From positions 38,788 through 102,787 of the forward strand of contig NZ_JAJEPR010000011.1 of NCBI RefSeq assembly GCF_020686945.1: a DNA stretch of 64,000 nucleotides. The letters run 5' to 3'. Positions 8,604-17,563 of the stretch are shown here, one piece after another (the stretch's first letter is position 1; each line of letters opens with the position of its first letter). Below the pieces are notes generated by a model. The model ran no database searches. It had not been told where the DNA came from and saw only the letters and a list, made by a program, of their open reading frames with translations. This DNA comes from Limivivens faecihominis (GTDB lineage Bacteria; Bacillota; Clostridia; Lachnospirales; Lachnospiraceae). Position numbers and translations under genes: made by a program.

Positions 8604-10008
8604 AGAACATTTGTCTACAAAAATATTTATAATTACAGTATGCTTATTGATTACTGTTGGTAGTGCGATTTATGGAATGGTTGCATTGGGGATGTCACGG
8701 AGCTATTTTTTAGAGTTGAATAGAAGTTTGAGTAATCAGACGGAAAAAATGGTACTTCAATTATCGAATACTTCAGTGCAGGAAATAGATGGAATATTAA
8801 AAATGTTTGCATTGGAGCATGGGATTTCTATTGTCTTAAAAGATAGTGACGAAAAGGTACTTGGTATATATGGAGATATGGAATATTCACTGGCTCCTGG
8901 AACAGATGTAGAAGATATTCTGTTAGGCAGTGGGATAACGGAATCTTATTCCTGTAAGTTAACGAATGGAAAAACATATTGGATTCAAGTGTTTGGAAAC
9001 AAGGAGAAAGTAAATATTGGACTGGAATCATTAAAAAGAATTTTACCTATGTTGGGGGCTATTACTTTTTTGGCAGCATTAGCTATTGCTGCTTTATACA
9101 CAAAATATATTACGCGTTCAATTTTAAAGGTGAGTGAAGTTTCAAAAAAAATGGCAAATCTTGATTTTCGAGTTCGATATACAGAAGACCGGAGGGACGA
9201 GATTGGAATTTTGGGAGAAAATCTGAACGAACTTTCGGAAAAATTAGAGAGTGCTTTGGATGAATTGAAAGAAAAAAATACTGATTTAGAGAAAAGCATC
9301 AAACTTGAGCAGCAACTGGAACAACAACAAATGGCTTTTTTTTCAGCTGTTTCGCATGAATTAAAAACTCCGATTACAATTCTAAAAGGACAAATTCAGG
9401 GAATGTTATTAGAAGTAGGGGGATATAAAGACCGAGATAGATATTTAAAACGTTCTTTTGAAGTAGCTAATTCCATGGAGAATATGGTGCAGGAAATTCT
9501 GTATGTTTCAAAAATTAGAACATCGGGATTTGAGTTGAAATTGATAGATATACCACTTCACCAACTTGTTGAGAATGTGATTAAGGAACAGGAAGATATG
9601 GCTATTGATAGGGGATTACAGTTTCATATACGAATAGAAGAATCAACTTGGATACGGGCAGATGAAGCTCTTTTCACGAAGGTCATAAGTAATGTGGTAG
9701 GAAATGCAATTAAATATACGAATGAGGATGGAAATATATGGGTTGGAGTGTATAAAAGAGGTGAAGAAATAATTTTTTGGATTGAAAATGAAACGGAATC
9801 TATTGATGAGAAAGAAATTCCAAAATTATGTGATGCATTTTATCGTATTGATAAATCCAGAAATAAAAGAACTGGTGGAAGCGGCTTGGGATTATATATT
9901 ACAAAAATGATTTTAGAACAGCATCAGTTTCCTTATTGTATTGAAAATACAGAAAAAGGCATAAAAGTGGAAATAAGATGTTATGAACCAACCAGAAGGC
10001 TGTTGTGA
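8587..10008 (+). CDS. Sensor histidine kinase
   Basis: A 473-residue membrane kinase with an N-terminal transmembrane helix (about 12-33), an extracellular sensor loop of roughly 120 residues, a second helix (about 155-173), HAMP, coiled coil, and the H-box SHELKTP with His257. The ATP-binding domain has an N-box (NVVGNAIKYTN) and a G-box (GGSGLGLYI). It begins at a TTG codon within the end of the regulator gene, preceded by a G-rich ribosome site, so the two are translationally coupled. The final codons form part of a terminator hairpin. The large loop suggests a true ligand sensor, unlike BceS-type kinases. Confidence 0.9.
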   Translation: MIKLIREHLSTKIFIITVCLLITVGSAIYGMVALGMSRSYFLELNRSLSNQTEKMVLQLSNTSVQEIDGILKMFALEHGISIVLKDSDEKVLGIYGDMEYSLAPGTDVEDILLGSGITESYSCKLTNGKTYWIQVFGNKEKVNIGLESLKRILPMLGAITFLAALAIAALYTKYITRSILKVSEVSKKMANLDFRVRYTEDRRDEIGILGENLNELSEKLESALDELKEKNTDLEKSIKLEQQLEQQQMAFFSAVSHELKTPITILKGQIQGMLLEVGGYKDRDRYLKRSFEVANSMENMVQEILYVSKIRTSGFELKLIDIPLHQLVENVIKEQEDMAIDRGLQFHIRIEESTWIRADEALFTKVISNVVGNAIKYTNEDGNIWVGVYKRGEEIIFWIENETESIDEKEIPKLCDAFYRIDKSRNKRTGGSGLGLYITKMILEQHQFPYCIENTEKGIKVEIRCYEPTRRLL

Positions 10009-10031
10009 CGGAAAATCACAACAGCCTTTTT
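9996..10031 (+). terminator. Terminator at the end of the kinase gene
   Basis: AAGGCTGTTGTGA (9996-10008) pairs perfectly with 10016-10028 around a 7-base loop and is followed by a U-run. The stem includes the kinase stop codon. It separates the regulator pair from the exporter genes. Confidence 0.9.
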
Positions 10032-10122
10032 ATACATATAAAATACATAAAAAAAACGGGAAAATCATACATTCAATTTTTATAATATAAAGAAAAAATA
10101 TGTAATGGAGGATTTTTTATAA

Positions 10123-10683
10123 ATGAAGAAAAAAATATGTATAGTATTATGTTTGGGTTGTATAGGAACCGTATCAGTTGTTGGGTGCAGCAATAAAAAT
10201 TTTGATTCAAAAGTAACAGGGGATAATCAGACAACTACCGAGAATGTATCTGATATACTGAATGATCAAGAGAAAAAAGAAGGCGGTTACGAGAACGAGT
10301 CAAGTAGTAATGCTGATGACAAAGAGAACTCAGCGGACGATTCAGAAGTGTTGGCAAATGCAGATTTGCGTGGAGCTGTTTTGGAATTTTCAGACACAGG
10401 ATGTAATATCAGCATAGGGACGCAGACGGATGATGCAGAAATGGTTCCTGCTCCGGGAGCGGTTGTTGAAGAAATGAATCAGGTGAAAATAGTATATGGA
10501 GAAAATACCTATTTTCAGATTTCTCATTCAACGATGACGGGTATTACGCTTGAGGATTGCCGGAAAGAAGAAGTGAAAAAGCAGTCAATGCTCTATCTGT
10601 ATGGGGATTACCAGGAGGATGGTACGTTTTTGGCTAAAAGGGTAATTATTGACCGATTTGAAAAGGAAGGAGAATGGGAATGA
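10123..10683 (+). CDS. Lipoprotein of the exporter locus
   Basis: A 186-residue secreted lipoprotein. It has a KKK-start signal peptide with lipobox VVGC (Cys22), then an acidic Asn/Asp/Glu-rich linker, then a small C-terminal domain (about 75-180) reminiscent of DUF5666-like beta folds (LYLYGDYQEDGTFLAKRVII). GGAGG precedes the ATG. The stop overlaps the start of the first permease as ATGA. A role as an accessory or ligand-binding subunit of the exporter is inferred from position only. Confidence 0.75.
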   Translation: MKKKICIVLCLGCIGTVSVVGCSNKNFDSKVTGDNQTTTENVSDILNDQEKKEGGYENESSSNADDKENSADDSEVLANADLRGAVLEFSDTGCNISIGTQTDDAEMVPAPGAVVEEMNQVKIVYGENTYFQISHSTMTGITLEDCRKEEVKKQSMLYLYGDYQEDGTFLAKRVIIDRFEKEGEWE

Positions 10684-11894
10684 ATTTTGCAGAAAGAGCA
10701 TTCCGCTACCTTTTCAGGAAAAAAGGAAAAGCGATTATCTTGTTTTGGGTATTGCTTATTACCGAAACAATGATTTTATCTACTGTCACTATATTACGGG
10801 CATCCGAAGTAGCAAGAATTGAACTATTAGGGAAATCAAAAGCGAAATTGTTGATCGAACGGGAAAAAGCGGAGGAATTGTTTACGGATGATGAATACAA
10901 AAAACTTGAGAAACTGGAAAATGTGAAGGCGGTAAATCGAGTAGCAGAAGTGCAGTTATATCCAATGGATTTTAAAATTATAACGAAAAGTGAGAGTGTT
11001 GATGCAGACAACCAAAAATTGCGCATAATGGCCTACGATAGCCTTGAAGATGATGGCCCATTTGCTGACGGGCAAATTCATCTGACGAAAGGAAAATATC
11101 CTCGCAAAGAAGGTGAAATAGTAGTAAATCAGTTTCTTGCAGAAGTAAATCAATGGGAAATAGGGGAAACTGTTTGTTTCAAATCTCATTCAGGTGAACA
11201 ATCACAGGCAAGCATATCAGGAATCTATATTTCGGGTATAGAAGAAAAGCAAGGGAAGGAACCATTAGCAGTAAACAGAATTGAAAATAGAATTTATGGA
11301 AAACCCGAGTTCGTATGTCATTTACAAGAAACGTGCGGATATGAAAACTTAATCGTATATGTAGATAATCCAGAGCAGTTGAGCAGAACACAGCTAGAAG
11401 TAACACGCATTTTGAAAAACTATAGAGTGATGAAAGCAGATAACCTGTTTCAGAAAATGGAAATTCCGCTCTTACAAGTTGTTAGGGTTGTAAAAATGAT
11501 GTTGGGATTATCGGTTGTATCGTCTGTACTTGTAATAACATTGCTTTTGTCTATGTGGATGAGAGCCAGAAAGAAAGAAATAGCAATTTATGTGAGTCTT
11601 GGAAAAACAAAAGTAGATTTGTTTATGCAGATTATTTTGGAATGCTTTTCAGTATTTGGATTTTCTACAATAATAGCTCTTTATACTGGAGATAAGATGC
11701 TGATAGTATTGGAAAAGTTTTTAGATTGGAAAAGTATTGGGGCTTTTACATCTATGCAAATATATGCACAAAATAAAGATATATGTTATCTCATATTATC
11801 AGGAACAATAATTTTATTGCTTTCTATTTCTATTTCACTTTTTCCAATATTATGTACAAAGCCAAAAAAAATTTTAGCAGAAATGGAGGGATAA
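10680..11894 (+). CDS. FtsX/MacB-type ABC permease, first
   Basis: About 404 residues. It has an N-terminal helix (about 15-37), a large extracytoplasmic domain, and three C-terminal helices (about 265-290, 320-345, 370-395) of the FtsX fold, including the RARKKEIAIYVSLGKTK motif typical of the first cytoplasmic loop. I prefer ATG 10680 over 10674 because AAGGAG then has proper spacing and the start overlaps the upstream stop. The next permease starts one base after the stop. It forms a heteromeric exporter with that permease and the ATPase at 13360. Confidence 0.85.
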   Translation: MNFAERAFRYLFRKKGKAIILFWVLLITETMILSTVTILRASEVARIELLGKSKAKLLIEREKAEELFTDDEYKKLEKLENVKAVNRVAEVQLYPMDFKIITKSESVDADNQKLRIMAYDSLEDDGPFADGQIHLTKGKYPRKEGEIVVNQFLAEVNQWEIGETVCFKSHSGEQSQASISGIYISGIEEKQGKEPLAVNRIENRIYGKPEFVCHLQETCGYENLIVYVDNPEQLSRTQLEVTRILKNYRVMKADNLFQKMEIPLLQVVRVVKMMLGLSVVSSVLVITLLLSMWMRARKKEIAIYVSLGKTKVDLFMQIILECFSVFGFSTIIALYTGDKMLIVLEKFLDWKSIGAFTSMQIYAQNKDICYLILSGTIILLLSISISLFPILCTKPKKILAEMEG

Positions 11895-11895
11895 C

Positions 11896-13335
11896 ATGAA
11901 TGTTTTACAAAGAGGAGTACGTTCAGTGTTAAGAAAACCGATAAAAAGTATTATTCTATTGTTTATTGTAATTGTTATGAGTGGCCTATTTTTAGGTGCT
12001 ATGGCAAGCCGTTCAGCAAGTATTTATACACAAGACGCTACAAGACAGGCAATAGGGGCTACCTTTCGCATAGAAGGAAATGAGGAGAATAGGAGAAAGC
12101 GATTAGATCAGGCAATGGATGTACTGGGTGATCGGGAGGGCAGTTATGGAGGAGTTACTCATAAATGGTTAGAAAATGGGGCGGATATGGTAGTTACAGA
12201 TAACTCATTTGAGACGGTTAAGGAAGATGATGTAAAAAAAATAGCTCAGGTGGAGGGGATTGAGGAATATAATTTGATAACAATAGCAACTGTTGTGAAT
12301 CCGGTCAATTTTTCGAGAATAGAAGATTCAGATATGGATCAAAGTACGGATGTAGGCGGTGTCAACCTACGAGGTAATCGCATAATGGAAATGGATATGG
12401 ACGTATCTGCAGGTAAGATTTCACTGATTGAAGGAAGAATGATTGAAAAAGATGACAGGGATGTTTGTGTCATCTCGAAAGAATTGGCAGAACTAAACCA
12501 TTTAAAAACTGGGAACTTATTAAAGTTTAATGATTACCATGACAAAGAACATTCCACAATATACAGTGCCGAGATTATCGGAATTTATGAAACAAAGCAA
12601 GAACGAAAATCTATTATGTATGGGGATTCTTATCGTCCAGAAAATACAATATTTACGGATATGAGTTTCCCGGAAAAACCATCCGGAAATGAAGGAAATC
12701 CTTTCTATCAGTATGCTATATTCAAAGTCCAAAATGCAGGGAAGTACGATCAAGTTAAAAAGTCTGTACAGAAAGCGAATATAGATTGGTCACGATATGA
12801 CTTAATTGATAATAATGGAAATATTAAAAATATGACAGAAAATTTTGGGCAGATGGATCAGATGAGTATGGGATTATTACTAATAGTTTCAGTGTCAGGT
12901 CTTGTGATTTTAGTTTTAGTTTTTCTGTTTTGGATAAAAAATCGTACGCAAGAAATAGGAATTATGATGTCACTTGGAAAGTGCAAATTTGAAATATGGG
13001 TACAGTTTTTATGGGAAGCAGTAATGATAAGTATTATAGGGATGTTGTTATCCTTTGCAATTTCCCCAATTATTGCAGAGACTTCAGCTTCATATTTAGC
13101 GAAAGAAACGCAGACCTTAAGGTTAGAACAGCAGGAACAGGAAAATACTGGTACCTATATAGATGGATATATTGCACCGGATTTAAAAATACAAGATGTG
13201 GAGGTTCATATAACGAAAGAAATGGTTCTGATGGATATTGGGATGATATCAGGTATTTTGATTATTGCAGTATTAGTAGCAGGAATCACGATAATGAAGA
13301 AAAGGCCGAAGCAGATATTAAGTGAAATGAGCTGA
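11896..13335 (+). CDS. FtsX/MacB-type ABC permease, second
   Basis: A 479-residue permease with an N-terminal helix (about 17-37), a large MacB-like periplasmic-type domain, and three C-terminal FtsX helices starting near residue 325 (NRTQEIGIMMSLGKCKFEI loop). Its ribosome site GGAGGG lies in the end of the preceding gene. Two dissimilar FtsX permeases plus one ATPase under a two-component system resembles the composition of the pneumococcal Vex/Vnc locus. The substrate is unknown, and a peptide is a reasonable guess. Confidence 0.85.
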   Translation: MNVLQRGVRSVLRKPIKSIILLFIVIVMSGLFLGAMASRSASIYTQDATRQAIGATFRIEGNEENRRKRLDQAMDVLGDREGSYGGVTHKWLENGADMVVTDNSFETVKEDDVKKIAQVEGIEEYNLITIATVVNPVNFSRIEDSDMDQSTDVGGVNLRGNRIMEMDMDVSAGKISLIEGRMIEKDDRDVCVISKELAELNHLKTGNLLKFNDYHDKEHSTIYSAEIIGIYETKQERKSIMYGDSYRPENTIFTDMSFPEKPSGNEGNPFYQYAIFKVQNAGKYDQVKKSVQKANIDWSRYDLIDNNGNIKNMTENFGQMDQMSMGLLLIVSVSGLVILVLVFLFWIKNRTQEIGIMMSLGKCKFEIWVQFLWEAVMISIIGMLLSFAISPIIAETSASYLAKETQTLRLEQQEQENTGTYIDGYIAPDLKIQDVEVHITKEMVLMDIGMISGILIIAVLVAGITIMKKRPKQILSEMS

Positions 13336-13359
13336 ATAACGGGGTAGGAGGTTATAGAA

Positions 13360-14016
13360 ATGAGTAAAAATGCAGGAAACATTGTTCTTGAGGCAAAGAA
13401 TGTTGTCTATTACTATAAGGCGAATAAAGGCAAAAAAGTTTTAGATGATATATCATATGGCTTTGAGATAGGAAAAATGTATGCCATTTTGGGACCAAGT
13501 GGTTCCGGTAAGACAACTTTTTTATCGCTTTTGGCAGGTTTGGATTCTCCGACGGATGGGGGAATTTATTATGAAGGGGTAAATATAAGAAAAAAAGGAC
13601 TACACAACTATCGAAAGAAAAATATGTCATTGGTTTTTCAGAATTATAATCTGATAGATTATTTGACTCCAGAAGAAAATGTGATGCTGGGTGGAAAGAA
13701 AGACATAGAGAAAATTTTGGAAGCGGTTGGAATACCGAGGGAAGACTGGAAACGGCAGGTCTTACAGTTATCAGGAGGACAGCAGCAGCGAGTGGCTATT
13801 GCAAGAGCATTAGCAAGTCCTGCGAAGGTATTGCTTGCAGATGAACCTACAGGAAATCTGGATGAAGAAATTGCAGACGAAATTATTAAGATATTGATGA
13901 AAAGTGCGCATGAAATGGGAAAAAGTGTAATTGTCGTAACACATAGCAAAAAAATAGCTGATGCTGCAGATGTGGTACTTAAAATCCATGAGGGGAAATT
14001 GTATCATTTGGTTTAA
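13360..14016 (+). CDS. ABC transporter ATP-binding protein (LolD/MacB type)
   Basis: A 218-residue ATPase with Walker A GPSGSGKT (45-52), Q-loop, signature LSGGQQQRVA, Walker B LLADEPTG and the H-loop THSKK. TAGGAGG lies eight bases before the ATG. It follows the two permeases in the same direction and energises them. The length and motifs match the LolD/MacB/BceA class of envelope-peptide or lipoprotein exporters. Confidence 0.93.
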   Translation: MSKNAGNIVLEAKNVVYYYKANKGKKVLDDISYGFEIGKMYAILGPSGSGKTTFLSLLAGLDSPTDGGIYYEGVNIRKKGLHNYRKKNMSLVFQNYNLIDYLTPEENVMLGGKKDIEKILEAVGIPREDWKRQVLQLSGGQQQRVAIARALASPAKVLLADEPTGNLDEEIADEIIKILMKSAHEMGKSVIVVTHSKKIADAADVVLKIHEGKLYHLV

Positions 14017-14060
14017 GTGAATGTAAAGTTATAGTGTTTTATAGCATGAAATAATATGAG

Positions 14061-14498
14061 GTGAGCTGTATAGGAAAAATTTTATTGCTATCTTTTGATG
14101 GAGATGAAGAAAATTTAATAGAATCTGTTATTTCCATTTTGGATGCTGGTAGAGAAAAATTTATATTTCAAAAAATGAATCTAAAATCGAACTTACAACA
14201 CAAGGGAATAATGCTTGACTTAGAGCGACGAGAGGTTATGCGGAATAATGATAAAATTGCCTTGACTTATACAGAGTTTGAAATCCTCCAGCTTCTCGCT
14301 CAAAATCCCGGCAGGGTATTCAGTAAAGAACAGATTTATGATATGGTCTGGCAGGAACCGTATTCCGGTGATTACAACATTGTGATGAGCCATATCAGCC
14401 ATATTCGGGAAAAAATAGAGGATGATCCGAGTCATCCGGTCTATATTCAGACTGTGTGGGGAGTTGGTTATAAGTTTAATGAAAAAATGTGTGAATAA
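14061..14498 (+). CDS. Winged-helix regulator lacking a receiver domain
   Basis: About 145 residues. The C-terminal 95 residues are an OmpR-type DNA-binding winged helix (LTYTEFEILQLLAQNPGRVF ... VWGVGYKFN). The N-terminal 45 residues show no phosphoacceptor receiver fold. A GTG start after GAGGTGAG is likely but not certain. It may be a constitutive regulator or a 5'-eroded response regulator; its GC content is higher at the 3' end than in the exporter genes just upstream, which hints at a recombination joint inside the gene. Confidence 0.6.
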   Translation: MSCIGKILLLSFDGDEENLIESVISILDAGREKFIFQKMNLKSNLQHKGIMLDLERREVMRNNDKIALTYTEFEILQLLAQNPGRVFSKEQIYDMVWQEPYSGDYNIVMSHISHIREKIEDDPSHPVYIQTVWGVGYKFNEKMCE

Positions 14499-14609
14499 TT
14501 AAATCAGATCCAGTGTTGTGTGACTGTCAAAAAATGATAGATATTTCTGATGGTTCGTGGTATGATAAAGACAGAAACATGAGTGCTATTTTAAGAAAGG
14601 GTGATGGTT

Positions 14610-14768
14610 ATGGCATTGGCACAGGCAACGAAATCCCGTGAAACAACTTATACGATCAACGATGCAATGGATGTCCTTCTGTCAAAGCTGGATGAAGCCA
14701 TTGACGATATGGAAAATGGCAGAGTGCAGACAGTGGAAGAAGCATGGGCAGAAATTGATGCAGTATAA
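14610..14768 (+). CDS. Antitoxin of a RelE/ParE-type module
   Basis: A 52-residue acidic protein beginning MALAQATKSRETTYTINDAM, with a helical C-terminus (TVEEAWAEIDAV). It has a GAAAGGGTGATG-type ribosome site and lies nine bases before the toxin gene. Small size, order and partner make it the antitoxin. The first half would bind DNA and autoregulate, the second half would cover the toxin. It is too short for most ORF tables. Confidence 0.75.
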   Translation: MALAQATKSRETTYTINDAMDVLLSKLDEAIDDMENGRVQTVEEAWAEIDAV

Positions 14769-14777
14769 GGGGTACGG

Positions 14778-15119
14778 ATGGAAAACAAAAAATACAAAGT
14801 TGTCATTGCCCAGAGCGGCAAGCTGGATGTGAAAGAAAAAAAGAAATATATCCTTCAGCAATTTAAGTACCGGGAATATGCAGAAAACTTTTCCAAAAAG
14901 ATTAAAAAAGCGGTTCTTGCACTTGATACACTTCCGACCGGGTATAATACAACAGGCTTCCGGTATCGTGGTTATGATATTTACATGAAACCGTGTGAAT
15001 CCTATCTGCTGTTTTATACTGTGGATGAAGCAGTGAAAACAGTTACAGTTCTGCGTGTCATGCAGGATGGAATGGACTGGCAGTATATCATCAATCGGTG
15101 GCTGCGGGAAAACGCATAG
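14778..15119 (+). CDS. RelE/ParE-family toxin
   Basis: A 113-residue basic protein of the RelE/ParE fold, with a KYKVVIAQSGKLDVKEKKKYI N-terminal helix pair, the central RYRGYDIYM strand, and the family C-terminal VTVLRVMQDGMDWQYII. It would act as an mRNA interferase or gyrase poison; the sequence does not settle which. With the antitoxin it probably stabilises the IME, including its excised form. It is followed by a terminator at 15142. Confidence 0.88.
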   Translation: MENKKYKVVIAQSGKLDVKEKKKYILQQFKYREYAENFSKKIKKAVLALDTLPTGYNTTGFRYRGYDIYMKPCESYLLFYTVDEAVKTVTVLRVMQDGMDWQYIINRWLRENA

Positions 15120-15141
15120 GATATACAAAAAGATTATAGTG

Positions 15142-15180
15142 ACAGGCAGTATTCAAACAGATTGGGTACCGCCTGTTTTT
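15142..15180 (+). terminator. Terminator after the toxin gene
   Basis: ACAGGC-a-GTA at the left pairs with TAC-c-GCCTGT at the right (15142-15176), followed by five T. It closes the toxin-antitoxin transcript. Confidence 0.7.
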
Positions 15181-15338
15181 ATGTCCGCTGAAAACAGATG
15201 GACAGCAGAAGAAAAATATTAGAAAATAACGGACAGATTGTGAAATTTAAAAGAGAAAAAACTTTTTCAAAAATATTCAAAAATATTGGAACATTTTAAT
15301 GGGACTTCTGCCATGTATCAGTAGGGGGGTGATTTTGG

Positions 15339-16295
15339 ATGAAAGATGTAAAAGAACAGAAGCAGAATGACAATGGAGAAATCATTGAAATGAAGCAGGG
15401 ACAGGTGATAAAAATTCCAAAGAACAGCGGCAAAGCATGGCTGACATTATTTTATAGTCTGCCGCAGGAGTTTGTCAGCAAACGTCCTGTTTATCTGAAC
15501 TTCCCACGCTGCCCTTATGAGGTGCTGCGGACGGATAAATATGACAGTATGATAAACAATGATACATTTCTGGAACTGGTATGGGATTGTGTGGCATGGA
15601 GCGCATGGCAGTATTTTGAAGTTCCATATCAAAAAGGCGGCTACCGGGAGATACCCGGCAGTGCGGCGCAGTATTCCGGGGACTTTCCGTTGTGGCGGCT
15701 CTCTTACTCTATGCTTCCGCTCCTGCGTGACAAATTTGAGGTCAGCGGATTTTCTTTCCAGCAGCTTTACAACGTGCCGGAGGGAACGGAACTTCCGTGG
15801 CTTACTTATCAGCAGTTTGGCAACCTGATCGGTACCCTCGTGCCGGAAATTATACAGGAACAGAACTGGCAGCCTATGATCGATGAAATCTGGAACAACC
15901 GAACCATTGAGGACTTCGATAAAAGGGGAAGTCAGGTAAAACTGGACTTCATGCGTTCGTGGGAACACAGCCGTTCCAGGAAAAAGGCGGTATCCATAGA
16001 GCAGCTTGCAGAGGAAGCAGAAGAAAATGGCACAGACTTTGATATTCCGGATACGAGTAGTGAGTTTGAAAACTCGGTGCTGTCAGAACTTCAGATTGCG
16101 GAGTTTGCCGCTAGGCTTTCCGGGCGTGATAAGAAGATTTTGGAAATGAAAATGGAGGGGCATACGGCACAGGAGATTGCGGAAGCTGTAGGCTATCAGA
16201 CACACAGTGCGGTGCTGAAAAGAATCCGTCATATTGCAGACTGTTATGAGGAGTTTATCTCAGAAGAATATCAGAAATATCTGGAAACATTCTAA
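15339..16295 (+). CDS. Sigma-like regulator of the IME
   Basis: A 318-residue protein of the kind annotated as RNA polymerase sigma-like factor in Clostridia mobilizable elements. The N-terminal 200 residues have no fold I recognise. The C-terminal 70 residues hold a region-4-like helix-turn-helix (LSGRDKKILEMKMEGHTAQE, then IAEAVGYQTHSAVLKRIRHI). It starts the mobility half of the IME, ahead of the excisionase-like gene, and could control excision or mobilization. A GGGGGGTG ribosome-type sequence precedes the ATG. Confidence 0.65.
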   Translation: MKDVKEQKQNDNGEIIEMKQGQVIKIPKNSGKAWLTLFYSLPQEFVSKRPVYLNFPRCPYEVLRTDKYDSMINNDTFLELVWDCVAWSAWQYFEVPYQKGGYREIPGSAAQYSGDFPLWRLSYSMLPLLRDKFEVSGFSFQQLYNVPEGTELPWLTYQQFGNLIGTLVPEIIQEQNWQPMIDEIWNNRTIEDFDKRGSQVKLDFMRSWEHSRSRKKAVSIEQLAEEAEENGTDFDIPDTSSEFENSVLSELQIAEFAARLSGRDKKILEMKMEGHTAQEIAEAVGYQTHSAVLKRIRHIADCYEEFISEEYQKYLETF

Positions 16296-16369
16296 TCCAT
16301 CCATCCCATCGGTAGATATCCTATGATAGCTGCTTTCTTTTACCCATTTCTAAACAGGGGGTGATTTTT

Positions 16370-16603
16370 GTGGGGAAAGAATTATTTGAAATGCTGCCGG
16401 ACGTGCTGGATGCAAAAATGCTGGCATCGGCGCTTTCCATTTCAAAGGCAGGAGCATACCAGCTATTGAACCTTCCGGATTTTCCAACCTTGCAGGTGGG
16501 AGGACGGAAACTTGTCACAAAGCAGAAGCTGGCTTTGTGGATGGAACAGCATACAAATACAGCAGGACAGGCGGGAGCCGGAAAGGAGAATAAAAGTAGA
16601 TGA
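16370..16603 (+). CDS. Excisionase-like helix-turn-helix protein
   Basis: A 77-residue protein with one winged HTH of the excisionase/MerR-like class (AKMLASALSISKAGAYQLLN ... GGRKLVTKQKLALWM). I prefer the GTG at 16370 (after AGGGGG) to the one at 16361. Its stop overlaps the next start as ATGA. In serine-recombinase elements such small HTH proteins often direct excision, which is the inferred role. Confidence 0.7.
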   Translation: MGKELFEMLPDVLDAKMLASALSISKAGAYQLLNLPDFPTLQVGGRKLVTKQKLALWMEQHTNTAGQAGAGKENKSR

Positions 16604-16890
16604 AATTGACAAAGTATGAGCAGGAAACGATTATCAATTTTAATAACGATGAACAGGAAGCCAGTATTTATACAGCCAGCCCGCAGATGATGCGGAAACT
16701 GGATGCACTGGCGGCAGCTTATCCGGAGCATTACCGGGTGGTAGAGCAGACCGAAGTGAGCAAGACCTATTCCTGTGAAAAACACCTCATCAACCTTCGG
16801 AAACCGAGAAAGCAGAATGAGGAACACAGCCAATGGGCAAGGCAGAGGATGCAGGAAATGAACCGCCATAAAAATGCGGGAAATTTATGA
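16600..16890 (+). CDS. Small conserved IME protein, function unknown
   Basis: A 96-residue soluble, charged protein (MKLTKYEQETIINFNNDEQE) of a type common beside excisionase genes in Clostridia elements. It contains RKLDALAAAYPEHYRVVEQ and ends in a basic tail. It is coupled to the preceding gene by a 4-base overlap with its own AAAGGAG site. I recognise no catalytic motif. Confidence 0.7.
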   Translation: MKLTKYEQETIINFNNDEQEASIYTASPQMMRKLDALAAAYPEHYRVVEQTEVSKTYSCEKHLINLRKPRKQNEEHSQWARQRMQEMNRHKNAGNL

Positions 16891-16992
16891 AAGAACCGCA
16901 CACAAAGGTGACAGCTCTGTGTCAGGAAGAAAGTTGTCCGTGAAAATACGGAAATTAAGAAAAATAGAAAACCAAATGGTAGGAGAGCGGCT

Positions 16993-17058
16993 ATGGACAT
17001 GGAAAAGGTTCAGGCTGTTTTTTTATGCCATAAAATAAAAAATCAAACAGAAAAATGA
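16993..17058 (+). CDS. Possible 21-residue leader peptide
   Basis: ATG at 16993 follows AGGAGAGC at a good distance and opens a 21-codon frame (MDMEKVQAV ... NQTEK) ending 18 bases before the next gene. It could be a leader peptide or chance. The only support is the ribosome site. Confidence 0.25.
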   Translation: MDMEKVQAVFLCHKIKNQTEK

Positions 17059-17076
17059 GAAAAGGAGTATAAACAC

Positions 17077-17484
17077 ATGATAAAAAACAGGAATGAAACC
17101 AGTGCTGCAATGGATAAGGCACTGAAAAATCTGGAACAGGCAAAGGCAAGATATGAGGCAGAGCGCAAAAAGGAGAATGAGAAACGCAGGAAAGCACAGA
17201 ACTATCATAAATATCTGATGGGCGGCATTGTTGCAAAGTATTTCCCGGAATGTTATCAGTATGAAGAAAAAGAACTGAATGTGATCTTGTCAGCGGCTCT
17301 TGCTTCGGCAGAGTGCAGGCAGGCGGTGGAAAACGTAAAAAGGATGGAGAAAAATGCGGATGAGATGGAAGATGAAAAAGACAGAAACGGCGGTCACGCC
17401 GATGAAACGAAGACAAAAGAAAACAGCGGCGGATACGCCAATTCAAAAGATTTTGCGGGTGGCAGTTTTTCGCAGGGAGTGTAA
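17077..17484 (+). CDS. Small coiled-coil protein before the relaxase (possible relaxosome accessory)
   Basis: A 135-residue, highly charged helical protein. Residues 10-45 form a strong coiled coil (ALKNLEQAKARYEAERKKE), followed by a short conserved-looking block (YLMGGIVAKYFPECYQYEEK) and a Gly/Asp/Glu-rich tail that runs into the oriT-like region. AAAGGAG precedes the ATG. The position between an excisionase-like gene and oriT/mobA, and a resemblance to DUF3847/MobC-like small proteins, suggest an oriT-binding accessory role. This is not proved. Confidence 0.6.
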   Translation: MIKNRNETSAAMDKALKNLEQAKARYEAERKKENEKRRKAQNYHKYLMGGIVAKYFPECYQYEEKELNVILSAALASAECRQAVENVKRMEKNADEMEDEKDRNGGHADETKTKENSGGYANSKDFAGGSFSQGV

Positions 17485-17509
17485 GCAGTATCTCCGGGAG
17501 TATGGGTTC

Positions 17510-17563
17510 ACCCCAGTTATGGGGTGCGCACAGATAGACCACACTCCGTATGGTCTTGTGCGC
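17510..17563 (+). other. oriT-like region of the IME
   Basis: Two adjacent hairpins lie here. ACCCCA-gtta-TGGGGT is at 17510-17525. A long one follows, GCGCACA-gat-AGACCA paired with TGGTCT-TGTGCGC, at 17526-17563. They sit 200 bases upstream of the relaxase gene in a GC-rich non-coding stretch (17485-17761). Adjacent stems upstream of a MobQ/MobL relaxase are the usual form of a transfer origin; the nick site itself cannot be placed. Confidence 0.55.

Noticed and set aside
14638..14832. A 64-residue ORF over the antitoxin
   Set aside because: Wrong frame; the frame from 14610 has a ribosome site, an antitoxin-like product and correct spacing to the toxin.
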